Source: Clostridia bacterium
Lineage (GTDB): Bacteria; Bacillota_A; Clostridia; Oscillospirales; Acutalibacteraceae
Direction of reading: 5' to 3'
NCBI GenBank assembly: GCA_017435305.1
Contig: JAFSFH010000003.1
Span: forward strand, 1-22,753
DNA length: 22,753 bases
Part shown: in pieces, positions 9,001 to 15,966 of the stretch
Layout of the letters: every line of letters begins with the position of its first letter
Position numbering within the stretch: the first letter of the stretch is position 1
Program-made: the position numbers and the translations under genes
Notes under the pieces: generated by a model
The model's input: only the letters and a program-made list of their open reading frames with translations
Told to the model about the DNA's origin: nothing
Database searches by the model: none

Positions 9001-12000
9001 ACCTTCAATCCCAAGGGCGCTACCATTGACGAGGCTGCCTTCTCCTACTGCGATATTCTCAGCAAGGTGGAGAATCTGGACAAGGTCACCTCCATCGGCA
9101 ACTACGGCTTCGCCTACTCCGCTCTGACCGAGGCGGTCCTGACCGACGTCGAGCACATCGGCGACCACGCCTTCCTGAAGGAGGAGTACACCCCCTTCAA
9201 GGTGACGCTGGGCGAGGAGCTGGAGACCATCGGCGACAACCCCTTTGCTATGTGTATCATCGCCCCCTTCACCGCTGAGAAGGAGGAGAAGGTGAACGGC
9301 GTCCGCCAGACGGTCACCACCGACACCTTCGACCTGAATAAGAACGTCACCGTGTACGGCGGCTCGCTGTACGGCAAGGTGCCGGAGGGCTGGGAGCTGA
9401 TCACCTATCTGGGCAAGGATCCCCTCAAGGCGACCGTGATGGATAACACCGTCCGCGTATCCGCCATGGCCTTTGTAGGCGCTGACGTGAAGCTGGTGGA
9501 TCTGCCCTATACCGTGTCCGCTGTGGGTCACAAGGCGTTCTACGACTGTGACCGGCTGGAGATGGTGGTATTCAAGAGCTACCGTGCCCCCGTGCTGGAG
9601 GAGGCCTTTGATCCCACCTACTACGAGAGCTACACCCACGTACCCGGCACCGGCGACTACGGCACCTACACCGATTACAACGGTGAGGAGGTCGCCATCA
9701 CCGGCGAAGGCATCCTGCCCTACTTTATGTGGAATGCCACCGGCGGTATGTACTCCAACGTGTTCTACGGCGCCAACTTCAAGGATTACGTTGGCTACGT
9801 CAAGGACAAGGTGGCGATGATCCGTCCCACCAACGGCATTAACTACGATTCCTACATTTACAACCAGTACTTTGACCTGCGTCTGGACGGCACCATCGCC
9901 GCCGAGGATTACGCCGTGGCCGCCATTAAGGCGATCGAGGCGTTGCCAGAGCGGGTGACTGCGGAGCATCGCCCCTTGGTCAAGGCCGCCCGCGCCGCCT
10001 ACGATAAGGTGCCCACCACCCTGCAGCAGGGTCTGGTGTACAACTATTCCGACCTGGTTACGGCCGAGCAGCGCCTGGCGGCGCTGGATAAGGCCGAGGA
10101 GGAGCCCGAGACTGAGCCGGTGGAGGAGGAGAAGCCCTCCTTCGCCTGGATCTGGTGGACGCTGCTGGGTCTGGTGATTGCCGCGGCGCTGATCGGTCTG
10201 TGTGTGCTGGCCTATCGCATCAAGTACGGCTTCACCTCCGAGGAGGACGTGGTCAACGCGGTGAAGACCGCTCCCCGCCGCTTCTGGAATTGGTGCAAGA
10301 CCGTCCCCGGTAAGTTTATCGCCTTCTGCAAGGCGTTCCCCGCCGGCTTCGTCCGGTTCTGGAAGAACTTCGGCTGCGGCTTTGTCCGCTTCTTTAAAGC
10401 GTTCCCCGCCGGCTTTGTGAAGTTCTTCAAGGAATTCCCCGGCAAGTTCATCGCCTTCTGCAAGGCGTTCCCCGCCGGCTTTATCCGCGTGTGCAAGACG
10501 GTGGCTCACTGGTGCGTCGTCGCCGCTCTGGCGGTGGCCGCCCTGGCACAGCTGCTGTGGCGCGACCTGAAGAAGCTGGCTCTGTGGGTGTGGCCCTACA
10601 TCAAGAAGGCCGCCCTGTGGGTATGGGGTCTGCTGAAAAAGCTGTACGCCCTGTGCGCCCCCGTGCTGGATCCCGCCATCGCCTTTATCGTTAAGATCTG
10701 GGGCATCGTGGCCGCCTTTGTGGTCAAGATCTGGCGCATCGTCGCCGCATTCTGCGGCAAGGTGCTGCGTCCCGTGGGCGCCTTCTTCAAGAAGATCGGC
10801 TGCGCCGTGGGCGCCTTCTTCCGCAAGGTGTTCCCCAAGCGGGAGAAAAAGGAAAAGCCCGCGAAAGAGCCCAAGCCCGCCAAGGAGCCCAAGCCCCGTA
10901 AGGAAAAGAAACCCCGCAAGGAGAGAAAGCCGCTCCCCGTCTGGATCAAATGGGTGCTGATGGGCATCGCTGCGGCGGCGGCGGTGGCTCTGCTGGTGTG
11001 GTGGCTCGCCACCGCGGATTTCGGCGGCGTTAAGACGCCCTACGAGATCAACGACGAGGTCAATTACACCGTCAGCATTAAGTTCGATGCCAACGGCGGC
11101 ATCTTCACCACCAACACCGACGTGATGGTGGACTCCTACAACGTGTCCGATATGCCTGTGGGCGCCGACGGCAAGGTGTCGTTGGCCCTGCTGGCGCCGG
11201 ACAACGTGCAGGTGCGCGGAAAGGGTAATGCGTTTACCGCCTCCAAGACCGGCTGTATGCTGGCCGGCTGGTACACCCAGCGCACCGAGAGCGGCACCGA
11301 CGCCGACGGCAATCCCACCTACACCTACAGCGGTCTGTGGGATTTCGCCGCCGACCGTCACGCTGTGGATCCCAGCGGCACCTACACCAGCGCCGAGCCG
11401 GTGCTGACCCTGTACGCCGCCTGGGTGCCCAAGTTTGAGGTGCAGTTCTACGACCGCAGCAACCCTGACACCCTGCTGGGCAGCCACGAGTGCAGCACCC
11501 TGGGCGAGACCCTGACCCTCCCCGTATGGAACGAGGAGACCGGTGCTATGGATATGAACGACGTCCCCGAGCGCAACGGCTACACCTTTGATAAGCTGTA
11601 TCTGGATGCCGAGGGCAAGCAGCCTGTCACCGACGGCGTCATCACCCACACCGGCACCCTGAACGCCGACAACGGCACCGCCGAGGGCGCCGTGATGAAG
11701 GTGTACACCGACTGGGTCGAGGGCGAGTGGTATCACATCTACACCGCCGAGCAGTTCATTAAGAATGCCAGCGTCAACGGCTCTTACGTCCTGCACGACG
11801 ATCTGGACTTTAACGACAAGTATTGGCCCGACTCCCTGATGACCGGTAATTTCGCCGGCACCATTCAGGGCAACGGTCACGTCATTCGCAACGTGACCCT
11901 GGAGCAGAGAAACTCCTCTAAGACCAACGTGGGTCTGTTCGGCACCATCACCGAAAAGGCCACCATCACCGACGTCACCTTCGAAAAGGTCACCCTGACC

Positions 12001-12285
12001 ATTAAGAAGGGCGCTATGAAGGTGGGCAGCTCCTTCGGCGTGCTGTGCGGCACCCTGTCCGACAAGGCCACCCTCAAGGGCGTGACCCTCAAGGACAGCA
12101 GCCTGCTCATCGACTCCGGCTGCTACTTCGGCACCGACGATTACGCCATCGGTCTGGTGTGCGGCATCGGCGATGGAGATGCCGTCAAGGCTCAGGACGT
12201 TACCTGCTCCGCCACCGGCGAAAAGCCGTCCCGCGTGAAGATCAAGGTGGACGGCAACACCGTAACTCTGGAATTCGTGGATTGA
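3070..12285 (+). CDS. Giant multidomain S8 (subtilisin-family) cell-surface protease
   Basis: This 3071-aa protein starts with a signal peptide (1-33). A propeptide-like region (about 85-195) precedes an S8 catalytic domain (about 205-660) with D215 (VLDTG), H289 (HGTHVSG), oxyanion N385 and S609 (SGTSMACP). A PA domain is inserted at about 473-551. The order resembles lactocepin/C5a-peptidase-type envelope proteases. After it come Fn3-like strands (about 710-850), two Big_2-like Ig domains (about 1140-1222, 1290-1350), a long BspA-type LRR_5 array (about 1372-2180), a helical segment (2274-2341), an acidic linker, TM1 (2359-2383), 14 amphipathic 11-mer repeats (2399-2589), a Lys/Pro-rich stretch (2589-2623) and TM2 (2627-2649). 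Two B-repeat-like units (2666-2883) and a GLUG-like beta-helix end (about 2889-3071) complete it. The catalytic residues appear intact. The start at 3070 gives RBS, signal peptide and normal spacing; an upstream ATG at 2995 has none of these. Only 33 bp separate it from the binding-protein gene. Confidence 0.92.
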   Translation: MKKTHTTHILRSCLSLLLAAVMLVSMVPAVLATDGAAETTVQNGNIQLLDGLKFDYSDYLNSEVAFRLPDGIAEDEEISVIIRHDVPSLMDAYDKTDKTMSLKEYATTDEAAEVLRRIRTRQEAILTALDEQGVEYELGEEYDTLFSGFELLIKGGDYTVTCMTMADGESVVLGNKYKPQEAQLVENDVNVYETGIFNASDVPYDGTGMVVAVLDTGLDSNHSAFSLDNFTSDQLGLTYEDVKKLVGKTKAYEWAKGLSVDDVFINNKVPFGYDYADNDPDVYSTHNNHGTHVSGVIVGKDDTITGVAPNAQLVSMKIFSDVEDSAMSSWILAALEDCVILGVDVINMSLGTACGFDHETEEELLDGVYDRLRKAGIAVVVAASNSYNSAYGSEANGNLPLTSNPDSGTVGSPGTYAGTLSVASVNGVETPYIKYGDSIIYFDEANDNAGKEKHFFDTLLGDVEGKQIEYVTVPGVGRSADYTGLNVKGKIALVRRGSNTFEEKALIAEAQGAVGIIIYNNVSGEIKMNIGDATLAVCSISQDDGEVLAAAGSGMLNIDKSQTSGPFMSDFSSWGPTPSLGIKPEITAHGGNILSSVTGGGYDRLSGTSMACPNTAGAVVLMHQYVVENFPEIADDPGAVTAMVNRLMMSTADILINTNGQPYAVRKQGAGLANLLSATKTPAAIITYDKDGNPMDTTKLELGDDPDKKGVYEMTFAVDNFSKKQLMYNVSASIITEGVSDTKTNAGETTVTEQAHVLEGAEMEILSVDGGTKLGNNVIVGKGKQATVKVRITLSDEDKKYLDESFENGMYVEGFISLEAKLGTKIDLSVPYLAFYGDWTRAPMFDLEYYDTNADELDDGIDPEDKLMADSFPSRAVGGISSDFVSYLGSYYFVQDPDDVVISANKDYIALSNQTGSICSLRFVWAGMLRAASSIDITITDDATGEVVFETVEKDVRKSYGDGGTIRPSNIEIEFNVQEHNLANNAHLTVKLVGHMDYGDGGEKANRSRTMEFPMTIDFEAPTISDVEYYYEYDKTAKKNKLFAKVAVYDNHYAMCGQLGYVKMSTDDDGNEAPELVAFEQFMTPIYSKENSTTYVTLDLTDYVYTIKDDAVNKNSFVFTTYDYALNYASYEIRLPDSFKKFTFEGLEEGLTLSPNEVYTLAPIVEPSTSWSELLEFKSSKPSVVRVVNNKLVAAKSGRAIIRVTDPESKLKYTFPVTVLKEGDEGYRRYDKPVADMFILTGYTTQKAYYMLENEDKDIGDTGNIRFFEGKYNLSMYPSESVVLNMDMDPFYPRDTQVIFESSNEDIVKITSSGQVTAVAEGFASVTVKIQQDGKNTFYSESVSVEVKDPYDVTGGILNHYYGLGGLVEVPARLRLKEIGNFAFANFEYIDKTPEELERDDRETTKQWFIGDGTVTKVVLPEGIEKINAYAFANLTALEEIVLPSTLTAIEYGAFYNCTSLKKITFSGDNNLQIINQNAFEKCDLEGTLELPSACVISDYAFAGNKKLEKVVTGDSLLSIGQYAFAGCESIAEVTVTAKLVKYGGYAFTGCEELKKFYVNSVVLPEGMFYECENLTEVTIGPDVNTIDEFAFRDTDVKTLIVKSGNKAFKTGKNGYVLSKNGKTLVAVAPTVKGKVDAETFGGAKITEVGKGAFSHTKQVTSVNLPEVTKVGDYAFGSASGIKKVTLGELKQIGEYAFFETGITRLPAFTAKTKIGKYAFAFTAIKKVTVPDKMKVEEGVFSECADLETVVVGDNVTLGKYAFGMDKDSAFTVERTEIDGKRYFYYTFGTALKSVTIGENADIGETAFTNAASLKKVTLGKGAKLGKMAFYNNASLEEIDLSAVTELGDYAMSGDVYYMCLDDQMSVAAVDNTGHYMYTYHSPRIKKADLSAAKSVGEYAFAYCRDMVSVKLNDKITEIKPYTFAGCEKLQSVNLAAVKTVGEYAFTECGNLRKADLSSAKEIGEYAFVYNRKLNNVTFNPKGATIDEAAFSYCDILSKVENLDKVTSIGNYGFAYSALTEAVLTDVEHIGDHAFLKEEYTPFKVTLGEELETIGDNPFAMCIIAPFTAEKEEKVNGVRQTVTTDTFDLNKNVTVYGGSLYGKVPEGWELITYLGKDPLKATVMDNTVRVSAMAFVGADVKLVDLPYTVSAVGHKAFYDCDRLEMVVFKSYRAPVLEEAFDPTYYESYTHVPGTGDYGTYTDYNGEEVAITGEGILPYFMWNATGGMYSNVFYGANFKDYVGYVKDKVAMIRPTNGINYDSYIYNQYFDLRLDGTIAAEDYAVAAIKAIEALPERVTAEHRPLVKAARAAYDKVPTTLQQGLVYNYSDLVTAEQRLAALDKAEEEPETEPVEEEKPSFAWIWWTLLGLVIAAALIGLCVLAYRIKYGFTSEEDVVNAVKTAPRRFWNWCKTVPGKFIAFCKAFPAGFVRFWKNFGCGFVRFFKAFPAGFVKFFKEFPGKFIAFCKAFPAGFIRVCKTVAHWCVVAALAVAALAQLLWRDLKKLALWVWPYIKKAALWVWGLLKKLYALCAPVLDPAIAFIVKIWGIVAAFVVKIWRIVAAFCGKVLRPVGAFFKKIGCAVGAFFRKVFPKREKKEKPAKEPKPAKEPKPRKEKKPRKERKPLPVWIKWVLMGIAAAAAVALLVWWLATADFGGVKTPYEINDEVNYTVSIKFDANGGIFTTNTDVMVDSYNVSDMPVGADGKVSLALLAPDNVQVRGKGNAFTASKTGCMLAGWYTQRTESGTDADGNPTYTYSGLWDFAADRHAVDPSGTYTSAEPVLTLYAAWVPKFEVQFYDRSNPDTLLGSHECSTLGETLTLPVWNEETGAMDMNDVPERNGYTFDKLYLDAEGKQPVTDGVITHTGTLNADNGTAEGAVMKVYTDWVEGEWYHIYTAEQFIKNASVNGSYVLHDDLDFNDKYWPDSLMTGNFAGTIQGNGHVIRNVTLEQRNSSKTNVGLFGTITEKATITDVTFEKVTLTIKKGAMKVGSSFGVLCGTLSDKATLKGVTLKDSSLLIDSGCYFGTDDYAIGLVCGIGDGDAVKAQDVTCSATGEKPSRVKIKVDGNTVTLEFVD
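10264..10887 (+). repeat. Tandem 33-bp (11-residue) repeats inside the protease gene
   Basis: Seven consecutive units of the type K-x-F/V-P-x-x-F-I/V-x-F-C/F/W run from residue 2399 to 2475 (10264-10494). Three LKKLALWVWPY-type units follow at 2500-2532 and four VKIWGIVAAFV-type units at 2541-2584. The 11-residue period holds within every block and Lys recurs once or twice per unit. The segment lies between the two TM segments. Confidence 0.85.
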
Positions 12286-12318
12286 TCCACTCATTAAACT
12301 AGTAAAGGAAGCGATAGT

Positions 12319-14892
12319 GTGAAACGGAAAATTCTTTGTTTGCTGCTGTGCCTGTCTTTGATGATCGGCATGGTCTCGACCTTCTCCGGCTGCGGCAAGA
12401 GCGTGGACGCTTTTGTTATTATGACCGATCAGCCCGAGGGTCTGTTCAACCCCTTCTTCTCTACCTCTGCCGCGGACGGCACCATCGTGTCTATGACTCA
12501 GATCGGTATGCTGTCCTCCAAGTTTGTTGACGGCGAGGTGGAGGTGGCCTACGGCGATGACGAGGCCGTGGTCACCAAGGATTACGAGATCGTGGAGAAC
12601 GACGACGGCACCATCTCCTACTACTTCGTGCTGAAGAACGGCATCCAGTTCTCCGACGGCCATCCTCTGACCATGGAGGACGTGCTGTTCAACTACTACG
12701 TGTATCTGGATCCGGTGTACACCGGTTCCAACACCCTGTATTCCACCGATATTCTGGGTCTGGCGGAGTACCGCACCCAGACGGTCAGCTCCACCAACGA
12801 CGGCGGCAGTGATGCTCTGATCTCTTCTCAGGCGGACACCCGCGCCGACGCCCGTATCAACGAGCTGGTCAACCTGTTCATCTCCGAGCGTGAGGCCTCT
12901 CCCACCAACGAGGTCAGCTATGAGGATATGAAGAAGGCCATCTCTGGCTATTCCGTGTCCTCTGGCTATCAGTCCGCCATCTCCAACAACCCCGAAGAGG
13001 TGACCAACAGCACCCTGCTGATGGACTATGAGACCACCCTGAAGATGTTCAAGGAGGAGCTGTACGACGACTTTGTCAGCGTGCAGGAGTCCTACACCGA
13101 CGAGCCCTATAAGTCCCACGAGGAGTTTAAGGACGAGGTGTTCCGCTTTATGTTCGCCGAGGGCTACGTTGAGGTGGAGTACGCCGAGGACGCCGAGGGC
13201 AAGAAGGATCGCACCAAGATCCAGAAGCTGACCCCCCAGTACCCCAACACCATCAAGGATAAGGATGCGGCCGTCAGCTATGTTTACAACGATATGATCG
13301 CCCGTCAGCTGGACATCATCCTGTACTTCTCGGTCACCGCCGGTGAGCTGAAGACCGACTACGCCGCCAAGGCCCGCGAGCTGATTCTGCACGAGAACAC
13401 CGAGGACGGTGAGCTGGCTGTGCAGAACATCTCCGGTATCGAGTCTCTGGGTCACACCGACGCCGCCGGCAGCACCATCACCGTCAACGGCACCGAGTAT
13501 AAGGTGGCCTCCGATCACAACGAGGACGGCACCGTTAAGAATGCCGACGAGTACGACGTGCTGAAGATCACCATCAACGGCGTGGACCCCAAGGCCATCT
13601 GGAACTTTGCGGTCACCGTGGCTCCCCAGCACTACTACGGCGAGGGCAGCTCGGTGGAGATGGACATCGCCAACAACAAGTTCGGCGTGGAGTATGCCAG
13701 CTTCGACTTTATGAGCGGCATCATCCAGTCCTCCCGCAACGTTAAGCTGCCTATGGGCGCCGGTTCCTATAAGGTGACCAACAACGCCAACGACGACAAC
13801 CCCAGCGAGTCCGATTTCTATAAGGACAACGTGGTCTACTTCAAGGCCAACGATAAGTTCACCACCGTGGGCGAGGGCATTGAGAATGCCAAGATCGACA
13901 AGGTCCGCTATAAGGTGGTTTCCTCCAACAACGCCATCGGCGCCCTGCAGACCGGCGAGGTACACTACATCACCCCCTCTCTGACCGCCGATAACTACGA
14001 TAAGCTGCAGGCCATGGGCAAGGACGGCTACAATATGATCACCACCGATCAGTTGGGCTACGGTTACGTCGGTATCAACGCCAACAAGGTGAACGACATC
14101 AACCTGCGCCGCGCCATTATGTGCGCTATGAACACCTCTCTGGCCATCGACTACTACCGCGTCGGTACCGCCGAGCAGATCTTCTGGAATATGTCCATGG
14201 TCAGCTGGGCGTACCCCACCGATGAGAACGGCGAGTTCATCAAGGACAACGGTCACGACTATCCCATGGCCGATACCTGGAGCGAGGACATCGCCCGCAG
14301 CAACATTGAGAAGTATATGAGCGAGGCCGGCGTGTCCGAGGGCTCCAGCGACCTGAAGATCACCTTCACCATCGCCGGCTCCACCCTGCAGGATCACCCC
14401 ACCTATAAGGTGTTCCGTGACGCCGCCGCTCTGCTGAACAGCATGGGCTGGGAGATCACCGTGGTGTGCGATACCCAGGCTCTGACCAAGATCTCCACCG
14501 GTTCTCTGGCCGTGTGGGCGGCTGCCTGGTCCTCTGCTCTGGACCCCGATATGTATCAGGTCTATCACAAGGATTCCACCGCCACCAGCACCCTGGCCTG
14601 GGGCTATAACTACCTGAAGAACAGCGGCACCTCTGAGGAATTGGGCATTCTGGACGACCTGTCCGATCTGATCGATGAGGCCCGCGAGACCAACGATAAG
14701 GATGAGCGTAAAGAGCTGTACAAAGAGGCTATGGGCTACATCCTGGATCTGGCGGTTGAACTGCCGGTGTACCAGCGCGACGTGCTGTACGCCTATGACG
14801 GCAACGTCATTAACCCCGACAGCCTGCCCGAGAACGTGAACCCCTATTCCTCTCCCTTGGATCGCCTGTGGGAGCTGGAGTTCGCCAACTAA
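12319..14892 (+). CDS. Oligopeptide-binding lipoprotein of the ABC importer (SBP family 5)
   Basis: This 857-aa extracytoplasmic solute-binding protein has a lipoprotein signal, with Lys/Arg residues 2-4, a hydrophobic core and lipobox FSGC with C25 as the lipid-anchored residue. Family 5 features are visible, including the early FSDGHPLTMEDVLF segment (about 110-125) and a C-terminal VELPVYQRD-type segment. Typical family members have 500-600 residues. The excess is an acidic, helix-prone insertion at about 157-415. Sequence context suggests it captures peptides released by the protease encoded 33 bp upstream; substrate specificity is not readable. The start is a GTG at 12319, supported by AAAGGAA at 12304-12310. 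No terminator separates it from the protease gene. Confidence 0.9.
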   Translation: MKRKILCLLLCLSLMIGMVSTFSGCGKSVDAFVIMTDQPEGLFNPFFSTSAADGTIVSMTQIGMLSSKFVDGEVEVAYGDDEAVVTKDYEIVENDDGTISYYFVLKNGIQFSDGHPLTMEDVLFNYYVYLDPVYTGSNTLYSTDILGLAEYRTQTVSSTNDGGSDALISSQADTRADARINELVNLFISEREASPTNEVSYEDMKKAISGYSVSSGYQSAISNNPEEVTNSTLLMDYETTLKMFKEELYDDFVSVQESYTDEPYKSHEEFKDEVFRFMFAEGYVEVEYAEDAEGKKDRTKIQKLTPQYPNTIKDKDAAVSYVYNDMIARQLDIILYFSVTAGELKTDYAAKARELILHENTEDGELAVQNISGIESLGHTDAAGSTITVNGTEYKVASDHNEDGTVKNADEYDVLKITINGVDPKAIWNFAVTVAPQHYYGEGSSVEMDIANNKFGVEYASFDFMSGIIQSSRNVKLPMGAGSYKVTNNANDDNPSESDFYKDNVVYFKANDKFTTVGEGIENAKIDKVRYKVVSSNNAIGALQTGEVHYITPSLTADNYDKLQAMGKDGYNMITTDQLGYGYVGINANKVNDINLRRAIMCAMNTSLAIDYYRVGTAEQIFWNMSMVSWAYPTDENGEFIKDNGHDYPMADTWSEDIARSNIEKYMSEAGVSEGSSDLKITFTIAGSTLQDHPTYKVFRDAAALLNSMGWEITVVCDTQALTKISTGSLAVWAAAWSSALDPDMYQVYHKDSTATSTLAWGYNYLKNSGTSEELGILDDLSDLIDEARETNDKDERKELYKEAMGYILDLAVELPVYQRDVLYAYDGNVINPDSLPENVNPYSSPLDRLWELEFAN

Positions 14893-14908
14893 TCAAAACG
14901 ACAACCCA

Positions 14909-14940
14909 CCAAGGGGGTGGGGGAGACCCCATCCCCTTGG
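14909..14940 (+). promoter_or_regulatory. Intercistronic RNA hairpin with GAGA loop
   Basis: A 14-bp stem (14909-14922 with 14927-14940) has a single G-U wobble and closes on GAGA, a GNRA-type tetraloop. No U tract follows, so it is not a canonical terminator. It lies between the binding-protein stop (14892) and the permease RBS (AAAGGA, 14944-14949). In binding-protein-dependent transport operons such structures can protect the upstream message and raise binding protein over permease; that role here is inferred. Confidence 0.72.
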
Positions 14941-14957
14941 AGTAAAGGACGAAGCTT

Positions 14958-15953
14958 ATGTTAAAGTATATAGTTAAACGATTGGGTTACGCCATCGTGG
15001 TTCTGCTGGGCGTGTCGTTGATCATCTATTTCCTGACCCGCCTGATGCCCATCGACTTTGTCCGTGACAAAGTGGTGGCCATGCAGACCTCCGGCGCCGA
15101 AGTGACCGCCGAGCAGGTGGAGAAGATGTACCAGGCGTACGGACTGATCGAGAATGCCACCCCGTGGCAGATCTTCCAGGGCTATCTCAGCTGGCTGGGC
15201 GACCTGTGCCGTCTGGATCTGGGCATCAGCTTTAAGTACGGCGTGCCGGTGGCGGAGAAGATCGCTCAGCATATGGGCACCTCCTTTGCCATCGCTCTGA
15301 TCGCCACCATCTTTGAGTTCTTGATCGCCATCCCCCTGGGCATCACCGCCGCCACCCACCAGTATAAGTTCCGTGACTATCTGGTCACCGTGCTGGTGAT
15401 GGTGGGTATCTCCCTGCCCGCCTTCTTCTTCGGTAATATGCTGAAGAGCTGGCTGGCGCTGGATCTGGGCTGGTTCCCTGCCAGCGGTCTGGGCGATGCC
15501 ACCACCACCACGACCGGCATCGGTCTGCTGCTGGACTACGTCCGCTATGCGACGTTGCCGATCCTCACGGTGGTCATCCTGTCCATCGGTGCCCGTATGC
15601 GTATGACCCGTACCAATATGCTGGAGGTGCTGGGCTCGGATTACATCCGCACCGCCCGCGCCAAAGGTCTTAAGGAGAGCGTGGTTATCAATAAGCACGC
15701 CTTCCGCAATACCTTGATTCCGCTGGTGACCTCTATGGCCGGTCTGCTGCCGTCCCTGTTCTCCGGCGCCATCATCACCGAGCAGGTGTTCGACCTGCCC
15801 GGTATCGGTAACATCGCTCTGCAGGCGATGAACGCCGGTGACATCCCCTTTATTATGGGCTACAATATGTTCCTGGCTGTGCTCAGCGTGCTGGGCGTGC
15901 TGCTGGCGGATCTGATGTACGGCATCGTGGATCCCCGCGTCAAACTGGAGTAA
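14958..15953 (+). CDS. oppB: Oligopeptide ABC transporter permease, OppB/DppB type
   Basis: This 331-aa integral membrane protein matches the first permease of peptide importers. It has an N-terminal TM (about 9-28) followed by a family-typical segment with YGLIENATPW (61-70), further TMs near 106-130, 140-165, 196-212, 252-272 and 300-322, and an EAA-type cytoplasmic loop (about 221-240, GSDYIRTARAKGL) that contacts the ATPases. The ending VDPRVKLE is usual for the family. The ATG at 14958 follows AAAGGA at 14944-14949. Dipeptide, oligopeptide or nickel specificity cannot be separated from sequence alone; position after a protease favours peptides. Confidence 0.92.
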   Translation: MLKYIVKRLGYAIVVLLGVSLIIYFLTRLMPIDFVRDKVVAMQTSGAEVTAEQVEKMYQAYGLIENATPWQIFQGYLSWLGDLCRLDLGISFKYGVPVAEKIAQHMGTSFAIALIATIFEFLIAIPLGITAATHQYKFRDYLVTVLVMVGISLPAFFFGNMLKSWLALDLGWFPASGLGDATTTTTGIGLLLDYVRYATLPILTVVILSIGARMRMTRTNMLEVLGSDYIRTARAKGLKESVVINKHAFRNTLIPLVTSMAGLLPSLFSGAIITEQVFDLPGIGNIALQAMNAGDIPFIMGYNMFLAVLSVLGVLLADLMYGIVDPRVKLE

Positions 15954-15966
15954 GGAGGGTGGCTGT

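Noticed and set aside
3373..14568. 3731-codon open frame on the minus strand
   Set aside because: It is the in-register antisense of the protease and binding-protein genes, has no RBS or promoter, and its translation is rich in Gly/His/Val as expected for a mirror frame. The sense genes have complete domains.
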